Notes: generated by a model not told the origin, from the letters alone. A stretch of DNA of 64,000 nt from Elizabethkingia occulta (GCF_002023715.1 NZ_MAHX01000020.1:124001-188000), one strand, 5' to 3'; positions 16,700 to 28,000 are shown, counted from the stretch's first letter. Program-made: numbers and translations.

Positions 16700-18505
16700 A
16701 TGGCAAAAAAATTCAGAAGGACACTCAATCTTATCCATATTTATCAACAATTACGACCTTTTATCAAACCATATAGGCTGATGATCTATGGGACGTTAAT
16801 TCTTACCTTTCTGGGCGCTCTTGCGGCTCAGGTAAATCCTGTTGTACTTAAGTATACTGTAGATGAGGTTTCCAAATTAACACACCTTGCACATCCAATG
16901 CAGGAAGGAATTCATGTTTTGGTTGTTATTAGTGTGATCCTTTTAGGGAAGGAACTTGCCAATATCTTTATTCAGTTTGGGCAAAAGTTTTATGGAGAGA
17001 AGATCCGAATAAATGTTAGCAGTGATCTGGCCCAGGCAGCTATTGATAAGATTTTAACCTATAGAATAGCTTACTATAACGACGAAAATCACGAAAGCGG
17101 AAAACTGCAAATTCGCATTGATCGAGGAATTGAAAGTTTAACGCGTTTAGTTCAGAATTTCTTTATCGATATTCTACCTCTATTTTCCAATGCTATTATA
17201 GCATTAATCATCATGTACATGCAAAATGTGTATGTAGGTTTAGTATCGACTGTTATTATACCCATTTACTTTTATGTAAGTGTTTTGCAAGCTAAAAAAT
17301 TACAGGGTGTTCGGAGGCAACTACGTACTCAGCGCGAACAAAAAACTAATGGACTGCTCAACCTGATTAATTCCATTATGGTTATTAAAAGCTTCGTTCG
17401 GGAGAAATTCGAAGGCAAAAAACAATTCGATCTTCAGATGCAACTTATGGACAGCCAGATGTACACACGCCGTACCAATTTCTTTTATGATGGACTCAAA
17501 ACCTTTTTAGAGCAAATAGGAGTTGTGCTTATTATTCTTTTGACGGTTTACCTTGTTCTGGATCAGAAAATGACAATAGGAGCCATTATGCTGCATATTA
17601 TGCTTTTTAATAATGTATCAGCACCTATTCGCCAGCTTCATCGTATTTATGATGAAATGAATGATGCTCTTATTTATGCTGAAGGTTACTTTGAAATATT
17701 AAATGCTGATGATGAAACTGAACCTAATGGTAGTATAGAAGGTGTAAAGATAAAAGGTACATTTGATTTGCAGAATGTTGACTTTGCTTATCCAAATGGG
17801 ACACATGCTTTATATGACATTAACATGCGGATTGAAGCCGGAAAAACAACTGCTTTAGTTGGACTAAGCGGAGCCGGGAAGAGTACTGTAATCAATCTTC
17901 TGTGCAAATTTTATTTACCTAACAAAGGCGAAATACTTTTAGACGGGAAGAATCTAAATGACTATGAAAATGAATTTCTAAGAAGTCATATCGGATTGGT
18001 TTTACAGAAGAATCATATTTTTAAAGGTACAATAGAAGACAATATCCGATATGGAGATATGAATGCTTCTTTTGATCAGATAGAGGAGGCTGCAAAGAAA
18101 GCCTATCTCCATAATCAGATTCTGGATCTACCGGAAGGATATCAACATGATGCTACACAGCTAAGTGGAGGACAGCAACAAAGAATTGCGATAGCAAGAT
18201 TATTCTTGAAAGATCCACCCATTATTTTTCTTGATGAACCAACTGCAAGTTTAGATGCAATTGCAACAGAGCAGATTAAGAATAGCTTGGATGCTATTAA
18301 AGAAAACAGAACAGTGGTTATTATTTCTCATTCCTTATCACAAATTCTGGATTCAGATAAAATTTATGTAATGAAAAAAGGCCACGTTGTTGAAAGTGGA
18401 ACTCATGAGCAACTCTATGAACAAGAAGGTGTTTACAAAGAAATTTTTGATGCTTCTGCAAGAAGCCTTAATCTAGACCGATTAGTAAAGACTTATAAAG
18501 AGTAA
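16700..18505 (+). CDS. ABC exporter, fused membrane and ATPase domains
   Basis: A 601-residue half-transporter: N-terminal six-helix membrane domain (LMIYGTLILTFLGALAAQV to about residue 320) and C-terminal ATPase with Walker A (GLSGAGKST), signature LSGGQQQRIAIARL, Walker B IIFLDEPTAS and H-loop ISHSL. It works as a homodimer in the inner membrane. The family includes MsbA-like lipid flippases and multidrug exporters; position beside lptB makes a lipid or LPS-related substrate attractive, but sequence alone does not decide. It starts 30 nt after lptB, probably in the same transcript. Confidence 0.88.
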   Translation: MAKKFRRTLNLIHIYQQLRPFIKPYRLMIYGTLILTFLGALAAQVNPVVLKYTVDEVSKLTHLAHPMQEGIHVLVVISVILLGKELANIFIQFGQKFYGEKIRINVSSDLAQAAIDKILTYRIAYYNDENHESGKLQIRIDRGIESLTRLVQNFFIDILPLFSNAIIALIIMYMQNVYVGLVSTVIIPIYFYVSVLQAKKLQGVRRQLRTQREQKTNGLLNLINSIMVIKSFVREKFEGKKQFDLQMQLMDSQMYTRRTNFFYDGLKTFLEQIGVVLIILLTVYLVLDQKMTIGAIMLHIMLFNNVSAPIRQLHRIYDEMNDALIYAEGYFEILNADDETEPNGSIEGVKIKGTFDLQNVDFAYPNGTHALYDINMRIEAGKTTALVGLSGAGKSTVINLLCKFYLPNKGEILLDGKNLNDYENEFLRSHIGLVLQKNHIFKGTIEDNIRYGDMNASFDQIEEAAKKAYLHNQILDLPEGYQHDATQLSGGQQQRIAIARLFLKDPPIIFLDEPTASLDAIATEQIKNSLDAIKENRTVVIISHSLSQILDSDKIYVMKKGHVVESGTHEQLYEQEGVYKEIFDASARSLNLDRLVKTYKE

Positions 18506-18559
18506 ATTATTAAAGTGAATTTGTAAATTTGTTATTATTGTTATCTTAAGGTAAAGGGA

Positions 18560-18943
18560 ATGGAAACTATTTGTGCAAAATATTCGGATGTTAAAAGTGC
18601 TATTCTTGCTGTAAAACAATTGAGTGAAGACTTAGGGTATAGAAGAAAAGGTAAAACAAAACTTTCGGATGCATATTATCTGGATTATGGTATCTATGAA
18701 TTGGATTGGGATTTTTTTCTGGAAGAATATGAGAAAAGATTCAATTTAACATTAGAAGGGCTTACTTATGAAGATTACTTTCCAGAGCTTAATCCATTAC
18801 ATGAAGTATTAAAATTACCATTACGGATCATTATGAAAATATTTTCTTTGTTCTCTGTGAGTATAAAGAGAATGTATAGAAATATTTTCAGCATTAAATG
18901 TAAGCGCCTTGAGGTTGGAGATTTAGTACTTTCTGTATTATAA
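18560..18943 (+). CDS. DUF1493-like acyl-carrier-type protein, 3' end replaced by prophage
   Basis: Small soluble protein with the DUF1493 pattern: DYGIYELDWDFFLEEYEKRFNLTLEG, YEDYFPEL and near the end KRLEVGDLVLSVL. As it stands it has 127 codons, but the last two codons and the stop are made partly of prophage DNA that begins at 18940. Joining position 18939 to 54119 keeps the frame and adds 16 codons (NKRFASRVDYKLILTS, stop 54168-54170), giving a 143-codon original gene. A TAAATTTG box at 18524-18531 may serve as its promoter. The truncated product loses only the C-terminal tail and may still fold. Function of the family is not established. Confidence 0.75.
   Translation: METICAKYSDVKSAILAVKQLSEDLGYRRKGKTKLSDAYYLDYGIYELDWDFFLEEYEKRFNLTLEGLTYEDYFPELNPLHEVLKLPLRIIMKIFSLFSVSIKRMYRNIFSIKCKRLEVGDLVLSVL
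18935..18939. repeat. Target-site duplication, left copy (GTATT)
   Basis: GTATT here is repeated at 54114-54118 on the other side of the prophage. The bases on either side of the two copies differ, so the duplication is exactly 5 bp, as for phage Mu. Confidence 0.85.
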
Positions 18944-18946
18944 TCG

Positions 18947-18987
18947 GCAAAATTGAATTTCACAAAAAATAAAATTGAATGTCCAAA
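18947..18987 (-). repeat. Prophage right-end transposase-site-like motifs
   Basis: Read on the minus strand, this stretch holds GGACATTCAATTTTATTTT followed by GAAATTCAATTTTGCC, that is two related AT-rich motifs. The first is close to the GACATTTAATTTT motif found three times at the other prophage end (53944, 53998, 54091). These are the best candidates for MuA-type binding sites at this end. Confidence 0.55.
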
Positions 18988-18993
18988 AAAAAT

Positions 18994-19023
18994 AAAGCCT
19001 TTCAAGAATATTGAAAGGCTTTT
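18994..19023 (-). terminator. Terminator of the leftward tail operon
   Basis: AAAGCCTTTCAA-gaata-TTGAAAGGCTTT hairpin. On the minus strand it is followed by TATTTTTTTT, a good Rho-independent terminator for the late tail genes, just inside the prophage end; the plus strand also has a short T run. Confidence 0.85.
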
Positions 19024-19044
19024 TAAATAGTGTTTAAACAGTAG

Positions 19045-19377
19045 TTAATTTATTACTGTTAATTCTGCAATAATTGCTTTGCATTCATTCAGAACACCTT
19101 CTCTTAATGTTTCATCTCCGGGCTTTGAACCAGTAGCTTCAAATTGGAATTTATCATTCTCTGGAAAATATGACCCAGTCATTGCAAAATTTCCGGTAAA
19201 ATCCTGATCCCCGGTTTTTCCTCTTTGTACACTAAATGTGATTACAAATGGTGGTTTTTGCGGGTTTACTACATAATTATAGTTAAATGTTACGGTATTC
19301 CCTGAAATAATAGTTTGAGCCATAATTTGGCGATTGTCTGAAATAATTGTTCTAACTGTTGTTGCTTGTGTTCCCAT
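19045..19377 (-). CDS. Phage late protein of unknown function
   Basis: 110 residues, beta-strand-rich (TIISGNTVTFNYNYVVNPQKPPFVITFSVQRG), no signal peptide or membrane segment. It is the last gene of the leftward tail operon, 25 nt after the large tail-tip gene and before the terminator. Position suggests a small tail-tip or fibre-associated protein, or a fibre chaperone; I recognise no family. Confidence 0.75.
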   Translation of the reverse strand: MGTQATTVRTIISDNRQIMAQTIISGNTVTFNYNYVVNPQKPPFVITFSVQRGKTGDQDFTGNFAMTGSYFPENDKFQFEATGSKPGDETLREGVLNECKAIIAELTVIN

Positions 19378-19402
19378 TGTATTTAGATTTGTTTGTTATT
19401 AA

Positions 19403-22400
19403 TTAAGGGTGTATAAATTCTGATCCTGACATGGATATATTTTTTGTCTGTACTTGTTCGCCTCCTGCTAACCGTATACATAGTATTGTAATGCTCCAAT
19501 TTGACATTCCACCAACAGGTGCATCAGAACCTTGCGCATGAGCAGGCATTGCATACCAGCCATCCCATTTTTTAGGAGTAGAAGGCCCCGGCTTTTGTTT
19601 GCTATTGTCTGTGTCGTAGTAAAACTTCTCATACTGCTTATAGTTAGCAGAATCATACGACACTCCGGCTGAATATCTCCAATAATTATTGTTTGTATTA
19701 AGATCAACATTACACCATCCATAAGTGTCATTTTGATACGTATTTATCATTAATTGACCACGTAAAAAGTTTTCAAAATCGGCATCGGAATTGGTACTCC
19801 CTGATGGAATGTTTAGTAGCAGATAATTGTCCCAACTATCAGGAATATAATTTGAGAAAATAATCCCCTGTGAACCCATTTCCATAGTTTTGTTGCCAGA
19901 ATTGTCATAGACATTGAAAACAAGCTTTCCATTAACGATGCCCATTTCAAAACCTAGTACCCCATTCGGATGATGCATCTGAATTAAGCCTTTATCAAGC
20001 ATTACTAACGGGGCTTTATTTTTGTTAGCGTAATTTGATCCTAAGAATAATCGAACTGAATCAGCCCCACGATCTGTAACACCAGTTAAGCCTGCATTAC
20101 CTCCATTTACGTCACCTACGAGCATTGTCCCGGATGCAACCACGTTACCGTCCACGGTAGTATTTAAGAAAGATGTAATTTGAGAAACTCTGTTTGCTGT
20201 ATTCTGCGCATTGTTTGCCTGTGCCATTGCAAGTGCTGTCTGCTGCTCGTTTTGCTTGATTTTATCTTCCAAGTACTTATCAACATCGGTCATGTCAAAA
20301 ACAGAAGCGTATGCAACAATCGTTTCAAATGCTCTATTTCCATATCCCATGTCATTAAACCAAAAATAATTAATGCTTGAAAAACTTCCATCTCCTCCAC
20401 ACCTTACAATACAGATATACTCTTCAAATCTTCCTGTTCCATATTGTGATGTTGTCCATACATATGAGCCATCATTTCCATATGGATTGGCAGCAAACTC
20501 AATTTTAATTCCTGCTGGAAACCTAGCTATCATACGTGTAATAAACACCGCATTTGCTCTGGTAGGTGTGGCAAAGGTAAAGCCTCCATATCCCGGCTCT
20601 GTAGGCTGACTATTGGCTGCGAATCCAAAAACAAGGCACTGAGGTGATCTCGTAGGTGCATTGTAGATATTAGTATATGTTAATAAATATGCATTGGTAT
20701 TGTTTCCGGCATTATTATACAACATTGTACCATTCATTCCATTTCTAAAGTCAACATCTCTATATAAGCAATTGCCTGATGCATAAGAAGCAGATAATGC
20801 TTTGTTTAATGCATCTTTAGCCATTTCTGTTTTGGCAGCTTCCGTTGTAGAGTTTGTATAATTTTTTGAAGCATCAGAGATTCTCTTTAAAAGGTCTGTA
20901 CGCTCTGTATAGTAGGAAACAAATTTCTGTCTAAACTCAGCCCCGTTAATTGGGTTATCTTTGGTGAGATTAGCATATTCAATGCTTATCAAATAGTTAG
21001 ACAACTGCTGATAGAAATAAGAAAAATTATCATAATTAACACCGAAGGTTATTGCCTGTGAGCGTATATGTGGGAACTCTGCATCTATAACCTGCCATTC
21101 TTTCATAACATCGGGCTTTTCAGATGCTGTCAATACATTATCATTAGCTATATCCGCAAGTTTTTGATTTGCAACATTAGCAGAGTTCTGTGCATTGGTA
21201 AGTTGTTCCTGTACATCTTCCGGCGCAGGTGTCCAGTCAGTTGCTTTATTTCCTTTTTCAATCTTAATGTTTCTAACCAAATAATAAGCCCACTGAAGCT
21301 GAGAGAAATCCACAAAGTTGTAAACATCAGCACTATGATTATTCACATTAACAGTTAAAGAGTATTTCTTCCACGAGTTATCCGGTGTTGAGCTAAAATA
21401 TTGTATACCGTTGTCACATATATCAACCGCTAGACCCACGACAACCGATTGAGTACCTCTCATCTCCCATGAAACAGTCCAATCACCATTTCCATCAATA
21501 ACGCCCCATAATCTTATATTGTTTCCATCTGGGTTATTCCTGCCAACAGCGTAGAATCCATTTGGTGCATCAATGTGCTCTCGTTGAAAATCTACATTCA
21601 GGGTATCAATAGGAGTGCTTTTTTTGTAGGTATTTCGCCCACCAATTTTTATATTATCAACAAGACCTGTTGCATAAGCTTTTGCAGCATCAGATACGGC
21701 TTTTAACAAGTCCTGACGTACATCATAGTAATTTTGAAAATTGTTTTTGAATTCTCGGCCATCTACATTTGTACTAACGTCCATATCTAAGAAAACACCA
21801 GAATTAGTCAAATAGTTAGCTAAAGCAACATAATAATTATTGTAATTATCAGTATTGATACTGTATGTACCTGCCTGAGCAATAAGCTTAGGACGTTCAG
21901 CTTCTATCTGCTTCCATTCCTTTAATGTATCAGGCTTTTCTTGTGGAGTAACAATGTTATCATTGGCAATGTCTGCTAATTTCTTATTTGCATCAATAGC
22001 ATTTTGCGCAGCTGTATTCGCTGTGTTCTGTGCATTGGTAGCATTCTGCTTTGCAACTGTTATTTCATTTTGTACATCATTTGCTGAAGGCATCCAGTCA
22101 TCACCAAGTCTATTACCTTTAACCAGTATTGTTTTTTTATAATCAAGACTATAACTTGGTAATGATGAAACCATTATCAATGCTGAAAAATTTCCACTAC
22201 CTTTAATTGTATTGGTCTTAATGAATTTCCATACATTAGGCTCTACAATATTTTCACTGCTTCCAGATTCCTTTGTATCATTACTATAAATTACAATTTT
22301 TTGAACTGTTGGCGCTGAATGACGGACATATATACCTCTTACATATTCCTGATTATCTTCTAGTGTAAACCACGCTCCAAATAAAGAAACATTTTTTCCT

Positions 22401-24577
22401 AAATCTGGAGTTGCACGATAAAATTTTTCACCTTCATTTTCAATTAATATAGAAGTACCATATCCCACTGAATTAGGATTCAATCTCAAATATGCCGTAT
22501 TATCCAACAAATTGACAGAACCAAAGTTTACAGCATCAATTTTTTCCTGCACCTGATTAAGAGCCGGGCTATCGGATGCAAAGGTTACTTTTCCCTTTAT
22601 TTCAATACCTGATTCATTAAAAGCAATGTAATCACCACCTACGGGTGAAGTCCATCGACCGATACTTATTTCCTGCGGGTTGATCTGAGCAAAGCCATAA
22701 GTCATTTTACACACACGGAATCCGTTTTGAATAGATGAAATATAGCCAGATTCAAAATGGAAGAAATCCGGGTCTTGCTCTACTGTTATTTGATTAGGTG
22801 TTACAAGTATGTTTGCATTGGTACCATTACGTTGGCATTTAATATAAACATACTGGTATACTGCACTAAGATTTAAAATTGTAGTTGCAGGAATGTACCA
22901 TGTGCGGGGCGTATCTGCTATTGTTGCATGAACAATTCTCCCGGAAGTATATCGTAGTGAGGTATAGTTATTTTCTAAGTAGAAATTAACATCAGGCAGA
23001 GCGAACTGCTGCATACGTCCTCCTAACGAAATAAGCTTTGTATTGATGGATGCAGGCTTTATATTGTTTACATCAAAATAACCCTCGGAATCAAAGGTTT
23101 TTTCTGAAAGCTCCAATCCGAAATAATAAGCTGCACGAGCAGCAGCAGCATTGTATCGTTGCTCTTTAATTATTGTTTGTTGTTGCTTTTCCTGCTTATA
23201 AAATTGACGAACAATAGACGAAGTATAGGTAACATCTGAAAAGTCCGGCTGTATATCATACGGGTTTTGTAGGTCTTCTGTTAATCCGGTTATACGGACA
23301 TCAGAATCAAGGCTAAATTCAACAGACTTTAAACGGATCATGGAACCCAAAGAAAGCTGATAATTCAAAGCTTTAAATAATAACGGATCGCTTTCACCCG
23401 TATAGGTAAAACGTTGAGTACTATTTAAATTAAGATAATCCTGTCCTTTGGCTTTTAGCAAGGCTTCTGCATTGGTTACATATTGAGCCGGCATTTGGAT
23501 ATCCGACAAAATATAAGTATCACCAACAGCCGGACGGATAATATCAGACGGAATATTCCACGCTTTTTCCTCTTTATTTGGTAATAGCGTAAATGTTTTA
23601 GTCTGGCTATTATAACCGTACTCTTTAATTTCAAGAACATACCCCGCTAATTGCCCGGTTTGGAAAGTTACCTTAGCAGAAAGCCCTTTGATAAGTACCG
23701 TTGTATTACCATGTCCATCGGTTGCGTTTAAATCAAAATCAATAGTGTTATCCGTAAATACATAAGGATTATTTGCATCCACAGAGGTCACCGTTCCGAT
23801 TCTATGCGGGTAGATATCGTCAAAAGTTTCGGTATGTTCAATCACTCCATATTTATCAATATTCTTTTCTAAATATGGAACATCAATTCTAAGGCTCTTT
23901 TGACCGTTACGATATTTTATCGGTAAGTTTTTATCTGATCCTTTCACACGTAACCGGGTTACAATGGAAGCATCCGCCAAAGGTGCTTGTGTAAGTGTTT
24001 TTAATCCTTTATTACGCCCGTATTCAAGTGTAATATTTGCCTGTGGTTTTCTTTCGGTAAAATGTATGCTTTGGTCTGCATCAATCCAGTATTCCAATTT
24101 AAATTCATCGGCAATTTTTGCAAGTGCAGAGAGACAATTTATATCGTCAAAGCTAACAAGCTTTGTTTCGGTATTATCAATGATGCCTTTTGTCCATCCT
24201 GACTGATCTCTGTTTGCATTTGTAATTACCAGATCAATCATTTTTTCAGCCGTTCCCATAATATCAAATGTGGGAACAGTAAGATTATTTAATTCATCAT
24301 AAAATAGCATTGAAACATCAGTTAAACGATATTTAACTGATTTAAAATTTAGAGTGTATTGCCATTCTTTTGTCGATTTCTGAACAATAGTCGGAGAATC
24401 TAAAAGATAATACCTGCGTCCTTTTACATCTACATAATCACCCATAGCAAATTCAATCTTTCGCACTAATGCAAAGGACATATTAACCAATTCCTCACCC
24501 ATGATCCGGGAAGTTATTTTTCCGGTTGGACGAATATTGGCAATAACTGTATTTCCTCTTTTTATATCGTATCTCAT
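19403..24577 (-). CDS. Large phage tail-tip/receptor-binding protein
   Basis: 1,724 residues. The N-terminal ~450 residues (MRYDIKRGNTVIANIRPTG, GDYVDVKGRRYYLLDSPTIV, SALAKIADEFKLEYWIDADQ) look like the baseplate-hub/tail-tip fold of siphovirus tail proteins, with a phage-tail endopeptidase-like region. The middle has carbohydrate-binding-like beta sandwiches and two related helical modules (about residues 845-985 and 1120-1260), each with NAQN-A repeats followed by KLADIANDN and a long helix containing EKPD-x2-KEW. The C-terminus (SVRLFLGSNYANKNKAPLVM onward) is fibre-like. It overlaps the upstream gene by 4 nt. It probably recognises the host capsule or outer membrane. No DGR variable repeat is present in it. 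Confidence 0.85.
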   Translation of the reverse strand: MRYDIKRGNTVIANIRPTGKITSRIMGEELVNMSFALVRKIEFAMGDYVDVKGRRYYLLDSPTIVQKSTKEWQYTLNFKSVKYRLTDVSMLFYDELNNLTVPTFDIMGTAEKMIDLVITNANRDQSGWTKGIIDNTETKLVSFDDINCLSALAKIADEFKLEYWIDADQSIHFTERKPQANITLEYGRNKGLKTLTQAPLADASIVTRLRVKGSDKNLPIKYRNGQKSLRIDVPYLEKNIDKYGVIEHTETFDDIYPHRIGTVTSVDANNPYVFTDNTIDFDLNATDGHGNTTVLIKGLSAKVTFQTGQLAGYVLEIKEYGYNSQTKTFTLLPNKEEKAWNIPSDIIRPAVGDTYILSDIQMPAQYVTNAEALLKAKGQDYLNLNSTQRFTYTGESDPLLFKALNYQLSLGSMIRLKSVEFSLDSDVRITGLTEDLQNPYDIQPDFSDVTYTSSIVRQFYKQEKQQQTIIKEQRYNAAAARAAYYFGLELSEKTFDSEGYFDVNNIKPASINTKLISLGGRMQQFALPDVNFYLENNYTSLRYTSGRIVHATIADTPRTWYIPATTILNLSAVYQYVYIKCQRNGTNANILVTPNQITVEQDPDFFHFESGYISSIQNGFRVCKMTYGFAQINPQEISIGRWTSPVGGDYIAFNESGIEIKGKVTFASDSPALNQVQEKIDAVNFGSVNLLDNTAYLRLNPNSVGYGTSILIENEGEKFYRATPDLGKNVSLFGAWFTLEDNQEYVRGIYVRHSAPTVQKIVIYSNDTKESGSSENIVEPNVWKFIKTNTIKGSGNFSALIMVSSLPSYSLDYKKTILVKGNRLGDDWMPSANDVQNEITVAKQNATNAQNTANTAAQNAIDANKKLADIANDNIVTPQEKPDTLKEWKQIEAERPKLIAQAGTYSINTDNYNNYYVALANYLTNSGVFLDMDVSTNVDGREFKNNFQNYYDVRQDLLKAVSDAAKAYATGLVDNIKIGGRNTYKKSTPIDTLNVDFQREHIDAPNGFYAVGRNNPDGNNIRLWGVIDGNGDWTVSWEMRGTQSVVVGLAVDICDNGIQYFSSTPDNSWKKYSLTVNVNNHSADVYNFVDFSQLQWAYYLVRNIKIEKGNKATDWTPAPEDVQEQLTNAQNSANVANQKLADIANDNVLTASEKPDVMKEWQVIDAEFPHIRSQAITFGVNYDNFSYFYQQLSNYLISIEYANLTKDNPINGAEFRQKFVSYYTERTDLLKRISDASKNYTNSTTEAAKTEMAKDALNKALSASYASGNCLYRDVDFRNGMNGTMLYNNAGNNTNAYLLTYTNIYNAPTRSPQCLVFGFAANSQPTEPGYGGFTFATPTRANAVFITRMIARFPAGIKIEFAANPYGNDGSYVWTTSQYGTGRFEEYICIVRCGGDGSFSSINYFWFNDMGYGNRAFETIVAYASVFDMTDVDKYLEDKIKQNEQQTALAMAQANNAQNTANRVSQITSFLNTTVDGNVVASGTMLVGDVNGGNAGLTGVTDRGADSVRLFLGSNYANKNKAPLVMLDKGLIQMHHPNGVLGFEMGIVNGKLVFNVYDNSGNKTMEMGSQGIIFSNYIPDSWDNYLLLNIPSGSTNSDADFENFLRGQLMINTYQNDTYGWCNVDLNTNNNYWRYSAGVSYDSANYKQYEKFYYDTDNSKQKPGPSTPKKWDGWYAMPAHAQGSDAPVGGMSNWSITILCIRLAGGEQVQTKNISMSGSEFIHP

Positions 24578-25002
24578 GCGAATTTAACTTGTATTGTTAA
24601 TTGAAATTTTACAAACACTGTTGGCACATCTTTGAGCCTTTTTAGTGACTTTACAAAGCCACTGGTTTTTTTATAGAATACCTTGTACGTTTGGGAATGG
24701 TCATATATGTAAAGGTCTTGCCATCCGGGCTTTGCGATCTCTGAAAAGAACGCCTGATAATAAAACCAGAAATCACCATCATCCGGAGCCATCATAGCGC
24801 AACTGAGTGTTACTTCCTTATCTTTAAATTTTGGTGAAGACAAATCATATTCCTGCCCGTTTTCCTCCGCCCAATCATTGGAAAGGCTTTCCTTTCTTTC
24901 TGGATAATCTAAAAGCCCGGCAGTTCCTGTCTGAATAACTAAATTAAAATCTGATAACAGATTTTTACCGTTTAGGGTATCTTTAAATTTATTTGCATTC
25001 AT
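24574..25002 (-). CDS. Distal-tail-like phage protein
   Basis: 142 residues, beta-rich, with GTAGLLDYPERKESLSNDW near the N-terminus and WQDLYIYDHSQTYKVFYKKT in the second half. Lying between the tape-measure gene (5 nt) and the tail-tip gene (4-nt overlap), it holds the position of the distal tail protein (Dit) of siphoviruses. The family is recognised from position more than from motifs. Confidence 0.75.
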   Translation of the reverse strand: MNANKFKDTLNGKNLLSDFNLVIQTGTAGLLDYPERKESLSNDWAEENGQEYDLSSPKFKDKEVTLSCAMMAPDDGDFWFYYQAFFSEIAKPGWQDLYIYDHSQTYKVFYKKTSGFVKSLKRLKDVPTVFVKFQLTIQVKFA

Positions 25003-25007
25003 GGTTA

Positions 25008-28000
25008 TTACTTTATTATTCCCGCAGCTTGCAGGGCTTTATATTCTTTAGTTAATGATTCTCCCAAACTATCAATACCTTCATCGATATCGTGTAGTTT
25101 TTCGGTATTGTCTGCCGTTCTACGGGTATTCTTTTCAATATCCATTTGTACGGCTAATTGACGACTGGCTACTTCCATCATTGCTGCAAAGCCATTTTTC
25201 ATTATTCCGTTACCTTCCAATATAGCCAGACGCATTCCTGCGGTATTACCTGATAATAAATCAATGCTTTCCTGTGATGCTGCTTTATATGCTCCCTGTA
25301 AGGAATTAGCACCGCCAATTTCGTTACCGATATTTATTCCGGATTGGTTGATTAAGTCCATGTAATCCTTTGCCTCTTTGGCAACTTTCATATACATTTC
25401 TTGGAACTGCTTCCTTTCATCATCCGTAAGCACACCGTCACCCAGATATTCTGCCAAAGCATCCTGAAGCTTCTGCATTTGTGGCTCGATCACTTTTGCC
25501 TCCATTCCGGCAATAATCCCTTTCCGCAAAATATCTTCAATATCATCGGCAAAATCTGCAAAGGATTTCTTTCCGGACAAAATACCCTCACGTATAGAAT
25601 CCCCGATATTCTGGGCGGTTACTCCGGTAATAGTATCTTTATACTGCTTTTCAAGTTCCCGGTTCATTTGTTCGATAGAACCGTATTCTTCACGAAGCTT
25701 TAGTAATTGGTCATACGCTGCTTTAGCGTCTCCGGTTAGTGGCTTTTCAGCGTTAAGCTTTGCAAGACGATCGAAAAGTTCATCTGTTAAACCTATGGTT
25801 TCGGTTAGGTCGTTGTTTACTGGTGACTTAATGCCAAAGAACTTTTTCATAAACTCGGACATCCCTTTGAATGGGTCAATCTTATAGCCTTTCAAGCCTA
25901 ACAGATCACCAACCTTTGCCATATCTTCTACGGCTCTTGTCTTTCTTCCTATTCCTAAGAAACCACCGTATTTTTCCGTGTGCATACCCACAACAGTGTC
26001 GGCATTTAAAAGGCGTTTTAAAACGGCTTCCTGATCACGGATTATAGATTCTTTATTCTTCGTATTGGCTGCCATTTCATCCTTGATATTCTGGATGCGG
26101 GCTTTATATACATCATTCAGTTTTAATTCGTCCAGTATACGCTTACGGAGCATTTCGTTATAATCCAGACCGGACTGAAAAATAGAATCATTATATTTTT
26201 TGATTTCCTCCCGTGCTTTACGTTCTGATTCACGAGCTGCTTTGCCTAATGAGAATATTCCAGCAATCGCATTAAATGTTTGACTTATCCCTCCGATAAT
26301 GTCCCCAGATGCAAACGAAGCAAAGGCTCCTGCTGCATTTTGTGCGATGTTCATTATATCTCCTAGAGTATTTAAAGTATCTGCCAGCCCCTCATTAGTA
26401 TCATCAACAGAACTTGCTATAGCTTTAAAACCTGATGCCATTGCTCCCGCAATATTTGAAGCCATCTGAGCTTTTTTAGCAAGAATATCTTTTAATTTGC
26501 TGTTTACAACTTCTAAAGCTTCACTTTCTGCTTTTACGTCTGAAATACCTTTAGCCTGTTTGTCCCTAATAGATTTAATTAACCTTTCTTTTTCTTGAAG
26601 AAGGCTTTTTTCTTCTACACCAACATTGAAAGTTGATTTTAATGCTTTTGCTTTTCTAATTTCAGCATCAATGAATTTCTGTTGTTCTGTGCTTAGGCTA
26701 TCCTTAGCAACCCTCAGATATTCTTCTAATGATGCAATACGTATTGCTAATTCACGCTTTGTTATTCCCATTAGATTCTGAGAATATCGTTCATAAATAG
26801 TGGTTTTAGCATACTCCGCAGATTGAACGGAATCAATTTCTTGTTGTTTTTCCCTCTCTAATTCAGCTAAAAGTTTAGCAGCATCTTGTGTAGATAATTT
26901 TCTTTTCTCAATTTCTTGACGAAGAGTAGCATATCTGGAAGTAATCTCAGTTATCTTTACTTGTAAGGATTGATGAGTGTTAATTACTTCAGTTACCATA
27001 TTGGTCAATTCCTGCTTTTTCTCAACCCATTTTCCCGTAAGCATTGCGTACACACCATTACTTTTGCTTTGCCCGTCGTTTTCAGATTTAGTAATTTCTT
27101 TTTCCAGATATGAAATCTGATCTGCAAGTATTGGAAGCTTTGCCAAAGCTACTTCCACGGAGCGAGTTGTATTTTCCAATATTGGTTTATCTCCTCTAAG
27201 CTCTTTTATTTTTTGGTTAAGCAGATCAAGGTTTTTCTGTTGCCCCTCAGAAAGTACACTACCAGAGGAAACAAGATTGTCAAATACTGATTTTTGGTTT
27301 TCTAAGTAATCGAAGTATGATGCTGCAAGCTTTTTGAGTTCAGGAAACTGTTTATTTGCAGCTTCTGAACCATATTCTTTTTCATACGCATAATATTTTT
27401 GCCATCTGGATTCCATAGCGGAAACCATTTCTTCAAAGCTTTTATACTTAACAGCATTTTTCTTTTCTTCCAGTTCAACTTCCAACGCATCACGGCGTTT
27501 TTTTGCTTCTGCTTCTGAAACAACTTCTCCGGTGAAATATGGATTTCCTTTTTTATCCTTAGTTTTTCCGAATTGATCTATTTTTTGAAGCCTAACCTGT
27601 CCGTCTTTTATTTTATCCAAAGCTTCATTGTACAGGCTTATTCTGCGCTCTAAATCCTTTATAGAGCCATCTGGATAAATTTCAGCCACCTGACGTTCAC
27701 GCTCTTTTTTGGTTCTTGTCTTTTTACCAAGAGCAGCATCTAACTGTTTTTGTAATTTTTCTCTTTTGGCTACCAATTCCGCTAAAGCACGGGTACCAAC
27801 TGAACCATCATTAATTTGTTTATCTAGTGACGATATTTGATCTCTTAACCATTGAACAGTACCACGTTTTGCAGGATCAGTTGTCATTTTAATTCCGGCA
27901 TCTGATAATTTTTTAGCAGCCTCATTAGTATGTTGAATATTGGCATTAATCATTTTCCACTGATCTTGGAAAATTTTATTCATGTCGTCAACCGTTTTAT

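Noticed and set aside
23964-24206. Rightward frame inside the tail-tip gene
   Set aside because: Antisense to a conserved late gene, with no start context and no family-like sequence.
19403-24577. A further DGR variable repeat in the tail-tip protein
   Set aside because: No segment resembling the 77-nt template was seen in it or elsewhere in the late genes; a full computed search would settle this.
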